From Sphingosinicella sp963974575 (GTDB lineage Bacteria; Pseudomonadota; Alphaproteobacteria; Sphingomonadales; Sphingomonadaceae): 64,000 bases of DNA. Positions 26,997 through 35,562 of this stretch are shown here, piece after piece. The notes below the pieces were generated by a model that saw only the letters and a program-made list of their open reading frames with translations, searched no databases and was not told the origin of the DNA. The first letter of the stretch is position 1. Each line of letters begins with the position of its first letter. The DNA lies in contig NZ_CAXBBQ010000005.1 in assembly GCF_963974575.1 (NCBI RefSeq), positions 1 to 64,000 on the forward strand, given 5' to 3'. The translations under genes were made by a program, and so were the position numbers.

Positions 26997-27836
26997 ATGG
27001 TTCATACATATGAATCGACAAGCCGTACCGTGGAGTTTGATGGAATTACCATTCATTACAATGATGCAGGCGAGGGGTTTCCCAGTATACTTATCCACGG
27101 TGGGGGTCCGGGCGCGACTGGGTGGAGCAATTACCGCCGCAATGTCGATGCTTTATCTGAAACCGGGCGTGTGATTGTTATCGACCTGCCTAACTATGGC
27201 CGCTCATCCAAGGTTGGGCCGCAGCAGGGGCTATTCGGCTATTATTCCCGGGTCGTGCGCAGCTTCATGGACACAATCGGCATTGAACGTGCGAATTTCA
27301 TCGGCAATTCGCTCGGTGGCGGTACGTCGCTTAAATTTGCAATCGATACACCTGAACGTGCTGGCAAAGTCGTTCTGATGGGGGCGGGCGGCGGCCTGCC
27401 GATTTTCTCGGCGATGCCTACCGAAGGGCTGCGGCGCATGTTCGGCTATTACACCGACGGTCTACCGACCCGTGAAAAGCTGCGTGCTTTCATTGAAATG
27501 ATGGTCTTCGATTCGTCGCAGGTGTCGGATGAACTTCTGGAAGAACGCTTCCAGAATTCCATCGACCCCGAAGTGGTGACGGCACCGTCCATCCTGCCGA
27601 AGAACGGAAAACCTGCGATTGAGGATCTGTGGCGGGAAGACCTGGGCAGTCTTCAGAATGAATTCCTCATCATCTGGGGGCGTGAGGACCGTGTTCTACC
27701 GCTCGATTCCGCGTTTATTCTTATGAACCAGCTTCGTAACGCGCAGTTCCATGTGTTCCCGAATTGCGGCCATTGGGCGCAGTGGGAGCGCGCTGATGAT
27801 TTCAACCGCATCGTTGGGGATTTCCTCGCGCGCTGA
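26997..27836 (+). CDS. Meta-cleavage product hydrolase (alpha/beta-hydrolase, BphD/MhpC-like)
   Basis: This 279-residue C-C or ester hydrolase has HGGGPGATGWSNY, the family's oxyanion loop, nucleophile Ser105 in GNSLGGG, Asp in GREDRVLP and His in NCGHWAQWE. It hydrolyses the 2-hydroxy-6-oxo-dienoate made by the extradiol enzyme, giving 2-hydroxypentadienoate and an acid or, with an aryl ether substrate, an ester split. ATG 26997 is chosen since GAGGAGG at 26981-26987 directly abuts the other ATG at 26988. Confidence 0.92.
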   Translation: MVHTYESTSRTVEFDGITIHYNDAGEGFPSILIHGGGPGATGWSNYRRNVDALSETGRVIVIDLPNYGRSSKVGPQQGLFGYYSRVVRSFMDTIGIERANFIGNSLGGGTSLKFAIDTPERAGKVVLMGAGGGLPIFSAMPTEGLRRMFGYYTDGLPTREKLRAFIEMMVFDSSQVSDELLEERFQNSIDPEVVTAPSILPKNGKPAIEDLWREDLGSLQNEFLIIWGREDRVLPLDSAFILMNQLRNAQFHVFPNCGHWAQWERADDFNRIVGDFLAR

Positions 27837-27906
27837 TCGGCCCGATTGACGGTAATCCGACACCCAATGCGCAACCGGACATGAATCTCAGGGGAAGGGC
27901 GATAGT

Positions 27907-28401
27907 ATGAAGACGGTTTTCGGGTCGCTCGAAGCTTATCAGAAGGGTAATGTCGTCGTTATCGACGATGATCCAAAGAATTACGTGTTCTCAAACATAT
28001 ATGAAACGGCTGCGCGTTCGGCCCCATATGAGCGCGTTTGTTCGGCGAAGAACTTTGAATATGTCATCGAGGTTTCCCGGGCGGAGGGGCAGTCGGGCTG
28101 GTATGCCTGTGCCCATGACGAATTCGTCGTGTGCATGGATGGCGAGGTCGAAGTGCATCTGGTGAAGCTGGATGCGCCCCATGCCGCCATCGACATGACG
28201 ATCGAGGGCGCGCAGTGGCTGGATGACCTGCCCCAAGGGCAGAGGATGATGGGCCGTATCGTGCTTAGGCGGGGGCATATGGCGCTGCTTCCTGCAGGCG
28301 CAGCCTATCGATTTGAATCCGCAAAGCCGGGCGTGATCATGTTCCAGACGATCCAGGGCCCTGCAACCGTTGAAAAATGGGCGGACATCTGCCTCGCTTG
28401 A
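27907..28401 (+). CDS. hqdA: Hydroquinone 1,2-dioxygenase, small subunit
   Basis: This 164-residue cupin-like protein matches in length and layout the small subunit of two-component hydroquinone dioxygenases (HapC, PnpC, HqdA, about 18 kDa). Typical stretches are SNIYETAARSAPYERV, WYACAHDEFVVCMDGEVEVHL and the C-terminal RRGHMALLPAGAAYRF. It does not hold the full iron site, which lies on the large subunit encoded next. The subunit pair opens hydroquinone to 4-hydroxymuconic semialdehyde without first making benzenetriol. Symbol by analogy with Sphingomonas. Confidence 0.85.
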   Translation: MKTVFGSLEAYQKGNVVVIDDDPKNYVFSNIYETAARSAPYERVCSAKNFEYVIEVSRAEGQSGWYACAHDEFVVCMDGEVEVHLVKLDAPHAAIDMTIEGAQWLDDLPQGQRMMGRIVLRRGHMALLPAGAAYRFESAKPGVIMFQTIQGPATVEKWADICLA

Positions 28402-28449
28402 GGTTGACCCAGCCGGAACAGGCGAGAATGTCAGCACGGAGAAAACATC

Positions 28450-29487
28450 ATGGCAATGAACGATAACGCAACCGAAGTGCACGAAATCGCGAACCCTCTT
28501 GGGCTTCCGGTGATTTCCGACTTGGAAGTCGGGGCAATCAGCAACGAAACCGGATATAAATCCTTCCGCGCGGGCGCCTTCAATTTTCGGCGCGACGAAT
28601 ATTTTGCCCGAATCTCGTGGCCGGGCGGTAATCACCAGATGTCGATCGATATCTTCCTTCGCGCATTGATGCGAGACGTCGCCTGGAATTTCTTTTACGG
28701 AACGGTCAATTTCGACGGTGTATTTGGTACGACCAATTATTATGGCGAGGTTGACGTTTTCGCCGGTGCGATGAACGAAGCCTATACGTCGGCCGGGCGT
28801 GAGTTCATCCAAAGGTTCAAGTCGGATGAACTGTCGCAGGTTTTCCGGCAGATGCTGGATGACTGGACCATAGAATCCTACGATCCTTTTGCCGCGCCGT
28901 TGGAAACCGCGACACCTTGGGGTGAAAAGCGGGGGTATAACAGTGACGCGATCAATCGCCAGCGGGTGACAGCGCGCCGCATGGTGGGTCTGCCCGGTGA
29001 TATGCCGCTCCGTTCTGATGAAAGCGGCTATCCCGTCAATCGCGCCTTTACAGATGTCGACCAGTCGGAACCCAAGGTATACGCTGAACCTGGCTTCGAA
29101 GGCGAAGTCTCCGCGTTCAACCTGTTCGGCTATCTGTCCCGTTCGGATGTGACATGGAATCCTTCGGTCTGTTCAGTCGTGAAGGATAGCCTCTTTTGTC
29201 CGACGACCGAGGAGTTTACTCTTCCCGTCGAACATGGCAATGATCGTGTGGAATGGTTCCTCCAGCTTTCCGATGAAATTGTTTGGGAAGTCAAAAGCGC
29301 AGAAAAGGGCAGGCCGCGGGCAACAGTAACCATGCGTGCCGGCGATATTGCCTGCATGCCCGCCGATGTTCGTCATCAGGGCTATTCGAACAAGCGGTCG
29401 ATGCTGCTGGTCTGGGAAAACGGGTCGCCGAAAATTCCCGAGCTTGTACGCTCGGGGACCGCCCCTGTCGTACCCGTAAGCTGGTAA
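28450..29487 (+). CDS. hqdB: Hydroquinone 1,2-dioxygenase, large catalytic subunit
   Basis: This 345-residue protein corresponds to HapD/PnpD/HqdB (about 38 kDa). Asn264 and Glu268 in GNDRVEWF and His309 in ADVRHQGYS have the same spacing as the iron ligands Asn258, Glu262 and His303 that I recall for PnpD, so the ferrous site is complete. With the small subunit it splits hydroquinone or substituted hydroquinones between C1 and C2 using O2. It is 48 nt after hqdA and before a semialdehyde dehydrogenase, as in known clusters. Confidence 0.88.
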   Translation: MAMNDNATEVHEIANPLGLPVISDLEVGAISNETGYKSFRAGAFNFRRDEYFARISWPGGNHQMSIDIFLRALMRDVAWNFFYGTVNFDGVFGTTNYYGEVDVFAGAMNEAYTSAGREFIQRFKSDELSQVFRQMLDDWTIESYDPFAAPLETATPWGEKRGYNSDAINRQRVTARRMVGLPGDMPLRSDESGYPVNRAFTDVDQSEPKVYAEPGFEGEVSAFNLFGYLSRSDVTWNPSVCSVVKDSLFCPTTEEFTLPVEHGNDRVEWFLQLSDEIVWEVKSAEKGRPRATVTMRAGDIACMPADVRHQGYSNKRSMLLVWENGSPKIPELVRSGTAPVVPVSW

Positions 29488-29500
29488 TAGGGCCTATTCC

Positions 29501-30967
29501 GTGCAAACGCGTCTATTCATCAATGGTGAATTTGTGGATGCCCTTTCGGGAGCGTCCATTCCTGTCCGCAACCCTTTCGACAATAGCCTGATCTGCGAGG
29601 TTGCGGGGGCAGAGGCCGCCGATGTTGATCGTGCGGTTGCGGCTGCACGGGCGGCGCTGCCCGGCTGGCGGGCGATGGATGCCGCTGATCGTGGCTTGCT
29701 GCTGCTGAGACTGGCCGACGCTATTGAAGGCAATGCCGATGAACTGGCTGAGCTGGAGGCGCGCGATACGGGGCATCCGCTGCGCGACACGCGTAATCTG
29801 GATGTGCCGCGTACCGTGCGATGCTACCGTTATTTCGGTGGCATGGCCGATAAGTTCGAAGGCTTTGTGCCGCCAGTCTATCCGGGCTTCCTGAACTACG
29901 TCGAGCGGGAGCCAGTGGGCATTGTCGGACAGATCGTGCCATGGAATTTCCCGCTGATGTTCACCGCATGGAAGTTGGCGCCCGCACTGGCCGCGGGCAA
30001 TTGCGTGATCATGAAGCCGGCCGAATTGACCCCATTGAGCAGCCTGCGCATCGCTGAACTGGTCCGCGACGTGGGATTTCCGCCAGGCGTCGTCAACATT
30101 CTGCCGGGCTATGGGCATACGGCCGGTGCGCGGCTGGCGGACCATCCCGAAATCGGCAAACTGTCCTTCACCGGATCGACGGAGACAGGGCGGAACATCG
30201 TGCGCATGTCGGCTGGTAACCTGAAGAAGCTTCAGCTTGAGCTAGGCGGAAAAGGCGCGAACATTGTGTTCGAGGATGCCAATATAACAGCGGCGGTGAA
30301 TGGCGCTGCCTGGGCGATCTTCCACAATCAGGGACAGGCCTGCATCGCTGGCTCACGACTAATCCTCCAAGAGGCGATTGCGGATGAATTTCTTGAACGG
30401 TTCATCGGCCTGGCGCGGTCCATTCGTTTGGGCGATCCGCTGGATCCGTTGACCGAAATGGGACCGTTGACGTCGAAAGAACATCAGCAGCGCGTGCTAG
30501 CCTATTGCAAACTGGCCGTCGAGGAAGGCGGAGAAATTCTGACGGGCGGCAAGGTGCCGTCCGACCCTGCACTGGCTGCCGGCTTTTTCGTTGAACCTAC
30601 GATCGTCCGCGCGAAACCATCAGATCGTATCTGTCAGGAAGAAGTGTTCGGTCCGTTTGTCAGTGTGACAACCTTCAGCAGTGACCAGGATGCATTGGTC
30701 ATTGCCAATGACGTGCCATACGGCCTTGGTTCCGGCCTGTGGACGAACAATCTGCAGCGTGCACATCGCATGGCACGGGAAATTCGGGCGGGCATGGTCT
30801 GGATCAATTCCTACAAAGTGGTTCATCCGGGGTCGCCTTTCGGGGGCGTCGGAAAGTCCGGCTATGGCCGCGAAATGGGCTTTGAGGTGATGCGCGAATA
30901 TACCCAGCCGAAATCGGTATGGGTCAATGTCGATGCCCAAATTTCCCCATTTTACAAGCGTCCGTGA
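29501..30967 (+). CDS. Aldehyde dehydrogenase, probably 4-hydroxymuconic semialdehyde dehydrogenase
   Basis: This 488-residue ALDH has the Asn of PWNFPLM, the NAD-loop FTGSTETGRNIV, Glu in ELGGKGANIVFED and the catalytic Cys in NQGQACIAGSR. Position between hydroquinone dioxygenase and maleylacetate reductase points to oxidation of 4-hydroxymuconic semialdehyde to maleylacetate. GTG 29501 is the start and its stop overlaps the next gene's GTG. Other aldehydes cannot be excluded from sequence. Confidence 0.88.
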   Translation: MQTRLFINGEFVDALSGASIPVRNPFDNSLICEVAGAEAADVDRAVAAARAALPGWRAMDAADRGLLLLRLADAIEGNADELAELEARDTGHPLRDTRNLDVPRTVRCYRYFGGMADKFEGFVPPVYPGFLNYVEREPVGIVGQIVPWNFPLMFTAWKLAPALAAGNCVIMKPAELTPLSSLRIAELVRDVGFPPGVVNILPGYGHTAGARLADHPEIGKLSFTGSTETGRNIVRMSAGNLKKLQLELGGKGANIVFEDANITAAVNGAAWAIFHNQGQACIAGSRLILQEAIADEFLERFIGLARSIRLGDPLDPLTEMGPLTSKEHQQRVLAYCKLAVEEGGEILTGGKVPSDPALAAGFFVEPTIVRAKPSDRICQEEVFGPFVSVTTFSSDQDALVIANDVPYGLGSGLWTNNLQRAHRMAREIRAGMVWINSYKVVHPGSPFGGVGKSGYGREMGFEVMREYTQPKSVWVNVDAQISPFYKRP

Positions 30968-31857
30968 AGGTAGCATTTTCTGTGTCGATCAGTTCAAAAA
31001 TTATACCGCTGGATGAAGCCGTGCGGCATTTTGTTAACAATGGCGATCATGTCGCGCTCGAAGGCTTTACTCACCTTATTCCCTTTGCTGCGGGGCATGA
31101 AATCATCCGTCAGGGGAAGGGCGAGCTCACCCTTTATCGGATGACGCCCGATCTCATTTACGATCAGATGATCGGCATGGGATGTGCGAAAAAGCTTGTC
31201 TTCTCCTGGGGGGGGAATCCGGGGGTTGGCTCACTTCATCGCTTTCGGGATGCAATCGAACGCGGGTGGCCGCATAAAATTGAGATTGAAGAACGTACGC
31301 ATGCCGATATGGCCAATGCCTTTGTAGCTGGGGCCAGCAATCTGCCGTTTGCCGTGATGCGCGGTTATATCGCGACTGATCTTGTCGAACAGAGCAGGCG
31401 GGTCCGTTTTGTGACCTGCCCCTTTACCGGGGAGAGGCTGGCCGCTGTTCCTGCCGTCCGGCCGGACGTTAGCATCATTCATGCGCAAAAGGCCGACCGG
31501 AAAGGAAATGTCCTGATGTGGGGCATTCTAGGCGTCCAGAAGGAGGCCTGCCTCGCCGCAAGGCGGGCAATAGTTACCGTCGAGGAGATTGTCGACGATC
31601 TCGCTGCACCACCCAATGCCTGTATCATGCCGCATTGGGTTCTGGATGCGGTATGTGTCGTGCCGCGTGGTGCATGGCCCTCCTATGCGCAGGGATATTA
31701 TGAACGCGACAACAGCTTCTATCAGGCGTGGGATGGCATATCGAAGGACCGGGAAGGCTTTACGGCGTGGATGAAGCGTCATGTGCTGGAAAGCAGCGAT
31801 TTCAGTGCATTTCTCGATGCGCTTTCAAATATCCCTGAGGAAGTGTCACCGGCATGA
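30964..31857 (+). CDS. Family I CoA-transferase, subunit A
   Basis: This protein of about 297 residues resembles the A subunit of glutaconate-type CoA-transferases (GctA/IpdA size) and is longer than PcaI (about 230). GTG 30964 overlaps the ALDH stop (GTGA); GTG 30982 is possible. The motif FTHLIPFAAGHEIIRQG and GGNPGVGSLHRF belong to the CoA-binding half. With subunit B it would move CoA from succinyl-CoA to 3-oxoadipate, the product of maleylacetate reductase. The large-subunit form also includes IpdAB ring hydrolases, so function rests on context. Confidence 0.78.
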   Translation: MKVAFSVSISSKIIPLDEAVRHFVNNGDHVALEGFTHLIPFAAGHEIIRQGKGELTLYRMTPDLIYDQMIGMGCAKKLVFSWGGNPGVGSLHRFRDAIERGWPHKIEIEERTHADMANAFVAGASNLPFAVMRGYIATDLVEQSRRVRFVTCPFTGERLAAVPAVRPDVSIIHAQKADRKGNVLMWGILGVQKEACLAARRAIVTVEEIVDDLAAPPNACIMPHWVLDAVCVVPRGAWPSYAQGYYERDNSFYQAWDGISKDREGFTAWMKRHVLESSDFSAFLDALSNIPEEVSPA

Positions 31858-32624
31858 CGACTAGCGATTATTCAACGTCCGATATGATGGTGGTCGCTGC
31901 GGCGCGCCTGCTTCGCAAGGATGCGGTCTGTTTCGTCGGCATCGGCCTGCCTTCCAAGGCTGCCAATCTGGCTCGCCTAACCCATGCGCCGGATGTAACG
32001 CTGATTTATGAATCCGGCCCCATTGGCGCAAAGCCATATGCATTGCCGCTGTCGATTGGTGATGGTGCGCTTTCGACCTCGGCTGATACCGTGGTGTCTA
32101 CCCATGAGATATTCCGTTACTGGTTACAGGGCGGCAGGATTGGTGTGGGTTTTCTGGGGGCTGCGCAGATAGATCGTTTCGCCAATATCAACACTACGGT
32201 GATCGGCGATTACAAGGCGCCACGGGTTAGGCTGCCCGGTGCAGGGGGCGCCCCTGAAATTGCGGCATTGGCAGGCGAGGTGCTGATCGTTCTGAAGCAG
32301 ACACCCAAGGCATTTGTCAATCAGCTGGATTTCATGACATCCGTCGGTCATCTCGATGGAGGGGATTCCCGTCAGCGGGCGGGACTGCCGGGAAGGGGGC
32401 CAACAGTCGTTGTCACGGATATCGGCATTCTCATGCCAGATCCGCTGGACCGCGAACTGACCCTGGTGTCCCTTCATCCGGGACGTAGAGTGGATGAGGC
32501 AAAGGCCGCAACCGAATGGGATCTCAAGATTTCCACGTGCATTGACGAAATAAGCCCGCCGACACCGCATGAACTTGCAACGCTGCGGGAACTGGAGCGC
32601 CGGACGAAGGAGATGAACGGATGA
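31854..32624 (+). CDS. Family I CoA-transferase, subunit B
   Basis: This 256-residue partner has Glu53 in LIYESGPIGAKP, the position of the catalytic glutamate that forms the glutamyl-CoA thioester in GctB-type enzymes. It overlaps subunit A and the maleylacetate reductase by 4 nt each. The proposed role is 3-oxoadipate activation. The residue and neighbours support transferase rather than a ring-opening hydrolase, with moderate certainty. Confidence 0.78.
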   Translation: MTTSDYSTSDMMVVAAARLLRKDAVCFVGIGLPSKAANLARLTHAPDVTLIYESGPIGAKPYALPLSIGDGALSTSADTVVSTHEIFRYWLQGGRIGVGFLGAAQIDRFANINTTVIGDYKAPRVRLPGAGGAPEIAALAGEVLIVLKQTPKAFVNQLDFMTSVGHLDGGDSRQRAGLPGRGPTVVVTDIGILMPDPLDRELTLVSLHPGRRVDEAKAATEWDLKISTCIDEISPPTPHELATLRELERRTKEMNG

Positions 32625-33703
32625 ACGCCGTCAGTCGTCTTGCGACGAGCAGCTTCACGCACGACGTTTCCGCCCAACGCGTCATTTTTGGATTTGGGAA
32701 ACGAAGCCAGTTGGCAGAGGAGGTGGAGCGCTTGGGTTGTCAGCGCGCGCTTGTCATCTCATCCGCGCCTCAAAAGGATCAGGCGCTGGAAATCGCAGGG
32801 CTTATCGGCACTCGCTCGGTAGGTGTGTATCCCTATGCTGAAATGCACACACCGGTCGATGTAACGGAACGGGCCGTGAGTTTCCTTGTCGAAAGCCGGG
32901 TTGATTGCCTTGTGGCCTTTGGCGGTGGTTCAGCCATCGGGCTGACCAAGGCCCTGGCGCTTCGTACGCGACTGCCTCAGATTGCATTGCCGACCACTTT
33001 TGCGGGATCGGAAATGACTCCTATTTTGGGACAGACGGAACATGGCGTCAAAACGACGCTGAGGGAAAACATCGTCTTGCCGCGTACAGTGATCTACGAT
33101 CCAAAGTTTGTTGAAACCTTGCCGGTTGCCGTGGCCGGACCCTCGGGCATGAATTCAATCGCACATGCCGTCGAAGCGCTCTACGCCGAGAACCACGATC
33201 CGATCGTGGACATGTGGGCAGAGGAATCTATCGGCGCGCTCGGGCGTGCTTTGCCGGTCATTGCCACGGGGTATGCTCCGGCCGATGCCTGGGCCGAGGC
33301 GCTTTATGGCGCCTGGCTTGGGGGAGCCTGTTTGGGTATGGCGGGAATGGCGATCCATCACAAGCTGTGTCACATTCTTGGTGGAAGCTATAATTTGCCC
33401 CATGCGGATATTCACTGCCTGCTCATTTGCTATGCCGCTGCTTACAATCGCTGCGCCGCACCGGAGGCGATGGGTAGAATTGCACGTGCGCTGAATGCGC
33501 AGGATGCGCCACAGGGACTGTACTATCTGATGCTGACGGTGGGTTCAGTCAAAAGTCTGCAGGCTTTCGGTCTGACGCCTGCTGATCTTGATCATGTTGC
33601 TGAAATGGCGGTCGCCAACCCTTATTATAATCCGGCGCCGGTCACGAAGGATGGTGTTCGGGCGCTGCTTGAAGCGGCCTATTTCGGTAGTGTTCCCTAC
33701 TGA
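32621..33703 (+). CDS. Maleylacetate reductase
   Basis: This 360-residue member of the iron-type alcohol dehydrogenase fold has the maleylacetate reductase motifs FGGGSAIGLTKALAL, LPTTFAGSEMTPILG and HHKLCHILGGSYNLPHAD. It reduces maleylacetate to 3-oxoadipate with NAD(P)H. It ends the operon; an IS3 remnant begins right after its stop, so anything that once followed, such as a 3-oxoadipyl-CoA thiolase, may have been lost. Confidence 0.92.
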   Translation: MNAVSRLATSSFTHDVSAQRVIFGFGKRSQLAEEVERLGCQRALVISSAPQKDQALEIAGLIGTRSVGVYPYAEMHTPVDVTERAVSFLVESRVDCLVAFGGGSAIGLTKALALRTRLPQIALPTTFAGSEMTPILGQTEHGVKTTLRENIVLPRTVIYDPKFVETLPVAVAGPSGMNSIAHAVEALYAENHDPIVDMWAEESIGALGRALPVIATGYAPADAWAEALYGAWLGGACLGMAGMAIHHKLCHILGGSYNLPHADIHCLLICYAAAYNRCAAPEAMGRIARALNAQDAPQGLYYLMLTVGSVKSLQAFGLTPADLDHVAEMAVANPYYNPAPVTKDGVRALLEAAYFGSVPY

Positions 33704-33708
33704 ATGGA

Positions 33709-34089
33709 ATGACCCCAAAGCATTATGAGGTGACACGGCTAAAGCGGACCCGCCTAATGGGGCAGGCCAAATGGATCGGCGCCAACGGCATGAGCCATGT
33801 CCGCGGTGCCCCGATGCATCCTCAGACCCAGGGCAAGATCGAACGCTGGCACCAGACCCTCAAGAACCGCATCCTGTTGGAAAATTACTTCCTGCCCGGC
33901 GATCTGGAGGCCCAGATCGAGGCCTTCATCGACCACTATAATCACCGCCGATACCATGAAAGCCTCGGCAACGTGACGCCAGCCGACGCCTACTTCGGCA
34001 GGGCACCTGCCATCATCAAACAGCGCGAAAGGATCAAACGACAGACCATCGAACATCGGCGCTTGCTGCACCGCAAGCTCGCCGCCTAA
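33709..34089 (+). pseudogene. IS3-family transposase C-terminal remnant
   Basis: From about 33790 the frame encodes the end of an IS3-family integrase core (HVRGAPMHPQTQGKIERWHQ with the last catalytic Glu, then FIDHYNHRRYHESLGNVTPADAYF) and a basic tail. The first part is junction sequence and the N-terminal two thirds are missing. It is a different subfamily from the copies at 4.1 and 57 kb. It seals the downstream end of the hydroquinone operon. Confidence 0.85.
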
Positions 34090-34170
34090 TATCAGCCCCC
34101 AGACGAGGCCCGCGCTCCGCTAATTTACGCCGCGAGTTGCGCCAAATGTTCTGACGACGGACACATTAAT

Positions 34171-34464
34171 CCCGCGGCGTTCGCGCGCCTCCATGGTGAC
34201 CTCATGGAAGGGAGTGCGCCAGATCAGGCGCTGATCGAAAAACATGCGCGCGCGCGTGGCTTTAGTGTCGATGTCGTTACCCATGAAATGGAGAGGCCGA
34301 GAGTAAAGCGCTATCTGAAAGCGGCCCGCAACATCGCGGAAGAACTGGGCCTGACGGGCGTGCCAGCCTTCCTCAATCCGCGCGGCGAACTCCATCTCGG
34401 CGGCATTGACGAGACGCGCGCCGTCGCGATGATTGGCCCCGCGAGTGATGCTGCGTCGGAATGA
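34171..34464 (+). pseudogene. DsbA/thioredoxin-like C-terminal fragment
   Basis: The frame encodes a helical segment and then NIAEELGLTGVPAFLNPRG with the cis-Pro region (GVPAF) of DsbA-like proteins and a final GGIDETRAVAMI. The CxxC half is missing, so this is probably the tail of a periplasmic thiol-disulfide protein cut off by the IS3 insertion. An ATG at 34204 could start a short protein, but it would lack the active site. Confidence 0.45.
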
Positions 34465-34953
34465 CCCGGGATATGGCAATGTGCCCACTTGAATTGCGTC
34501 CGAACCATGACATTCGCCAGAGTCGAGGGCCGGACCAGGCATCTTCCCGTTGCGATCATGATGCGAGGGCGGGAGATCCGGAGAGGCCGCACTGACCACG
34601 CTGTTTTTGCTGCTTTCCCGAACGCGGCTCGCGGCTTGGTCGAAGCCTGATATTAAACGGCTCGCTCCGGAGTATGCGCCTGACTCAGCCAGAACGGAAC
34701 ACTCATCGGCAGCGCCTCCTCGACGCCGCCGTTGGATGAACCGATCAACCCCCACCGTAAGCGAATGAATAGTCCTGAGCCTCGCCGCAGAAGTGGTTGA
34801 AGTCCGGCTTGGCATCTGACGCGATACATCCTTCATTGGGGGGGAGCATGTACGGATGCTCCCACGCCTAAGATTCGGACAGCCGGCTCTCTAAGGTTCA
34901 ACGCACCGCCGTTGATAACGCTTGGATGATAGTAAAGGTGGCAACAAACCACG
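34465..34953. other. Intergenic region without a recognised gene
   Basis: About 490 bases between the DsbA-like fragment and cytochrome b561. A long leftward frame crosses it but has no recognisable domain and looks like chance. It may hold remains of genes disrupted by the IS element. Confidence 0.4.
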
Positions 34954-35562
34954 CTATCCACGAGATTCATCGATCGTCCCCGCAACGTCCCGCATCTTAT
35001 TTTGCGAGTCTCCGCCGGCAACATGACGATGGCCGACCGTCATGCTCCGCAGCACGCCATCGCGGCGAATCAACCCATGCATAAGGGCGGCCGCCAGATG
35101 CGCCAAAATCAACGCGAAGAGCAGCATCGCCACCGCAGTATGCGCAGTCCGCAACACTGCATAGGTTTCGAGATCGTGCGGCAAGATTCGCGGCAGAGCG
35201 AGGCTTTCTAACACCTGCACTGAATAGCCGCCGGCCGAAAGCATGGCCCAGCCGATCAGCGGCATGGCAATCATACTGAGATAGAGCAGCACGTGCGACA
35301 CGGTGGCAATCCGCTTCTGCAACGGCGGCAGGTCGCCGGGCAGAGCCGGGGCGCCGGTCGCCAGCCGCAGCGGTACGCGGATCAAGACCAGCAGCAGGAC
35401 GACGACACCGACCGGCCGGTGAAGCGCAAGCAGCGCCGTATATTGCGGGCCGGTCGTCGACACCATGCCCACCCCAAGGAACAGCATGATCAGGACCATC
35501 GCTGCCATCAACCAGTGAAGTACGCGCATAGCGAGATGGAAATCAAGCGCATTGCGGTTCAT
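34954..35562 (-). CDS. Cytochrome b561
   Basis: This 202-residue membrane protein has four hydrophobic helices with paired histidines (RVLHWLMAAM, LLALHRPVG, SHVLLYLSM, LRTAHTAVAM) that bind two b haems, typical of the cytochrome b561 family. It would pass electrons across the inner membrane from the quinone pool, here probably to the periplasmic catalase-like protein encoded just upstream (4-nt overlap). The pair is probably made on demand by the ECF sigma factor. Confidence 0.9.
   Translation of the reverse strand: MNRNALDFHLAMRVLHWLMAAMVLIMLFLGVGMVSTTGPQYTALLALHRPVGVVVLLLVLIRVPLRLATGAPALPGDLPPLQKRIATVSHVLLYLSMIAMPLIGWAMLSAGGYSVQVLESLALPRILPHDLETYAVLRTAHTAVAMLLFALILAHLAAALMHGLIRRDGVLRSMTVGHRHVAGGDSQNKMRDVAGTIDESRG

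Noticed and set aside
34120..34836. 238-codon minus-strand frame after the IS3 remnant
   Set aside because: Translation looks random and it is antisense to the DsbA-like fragment.
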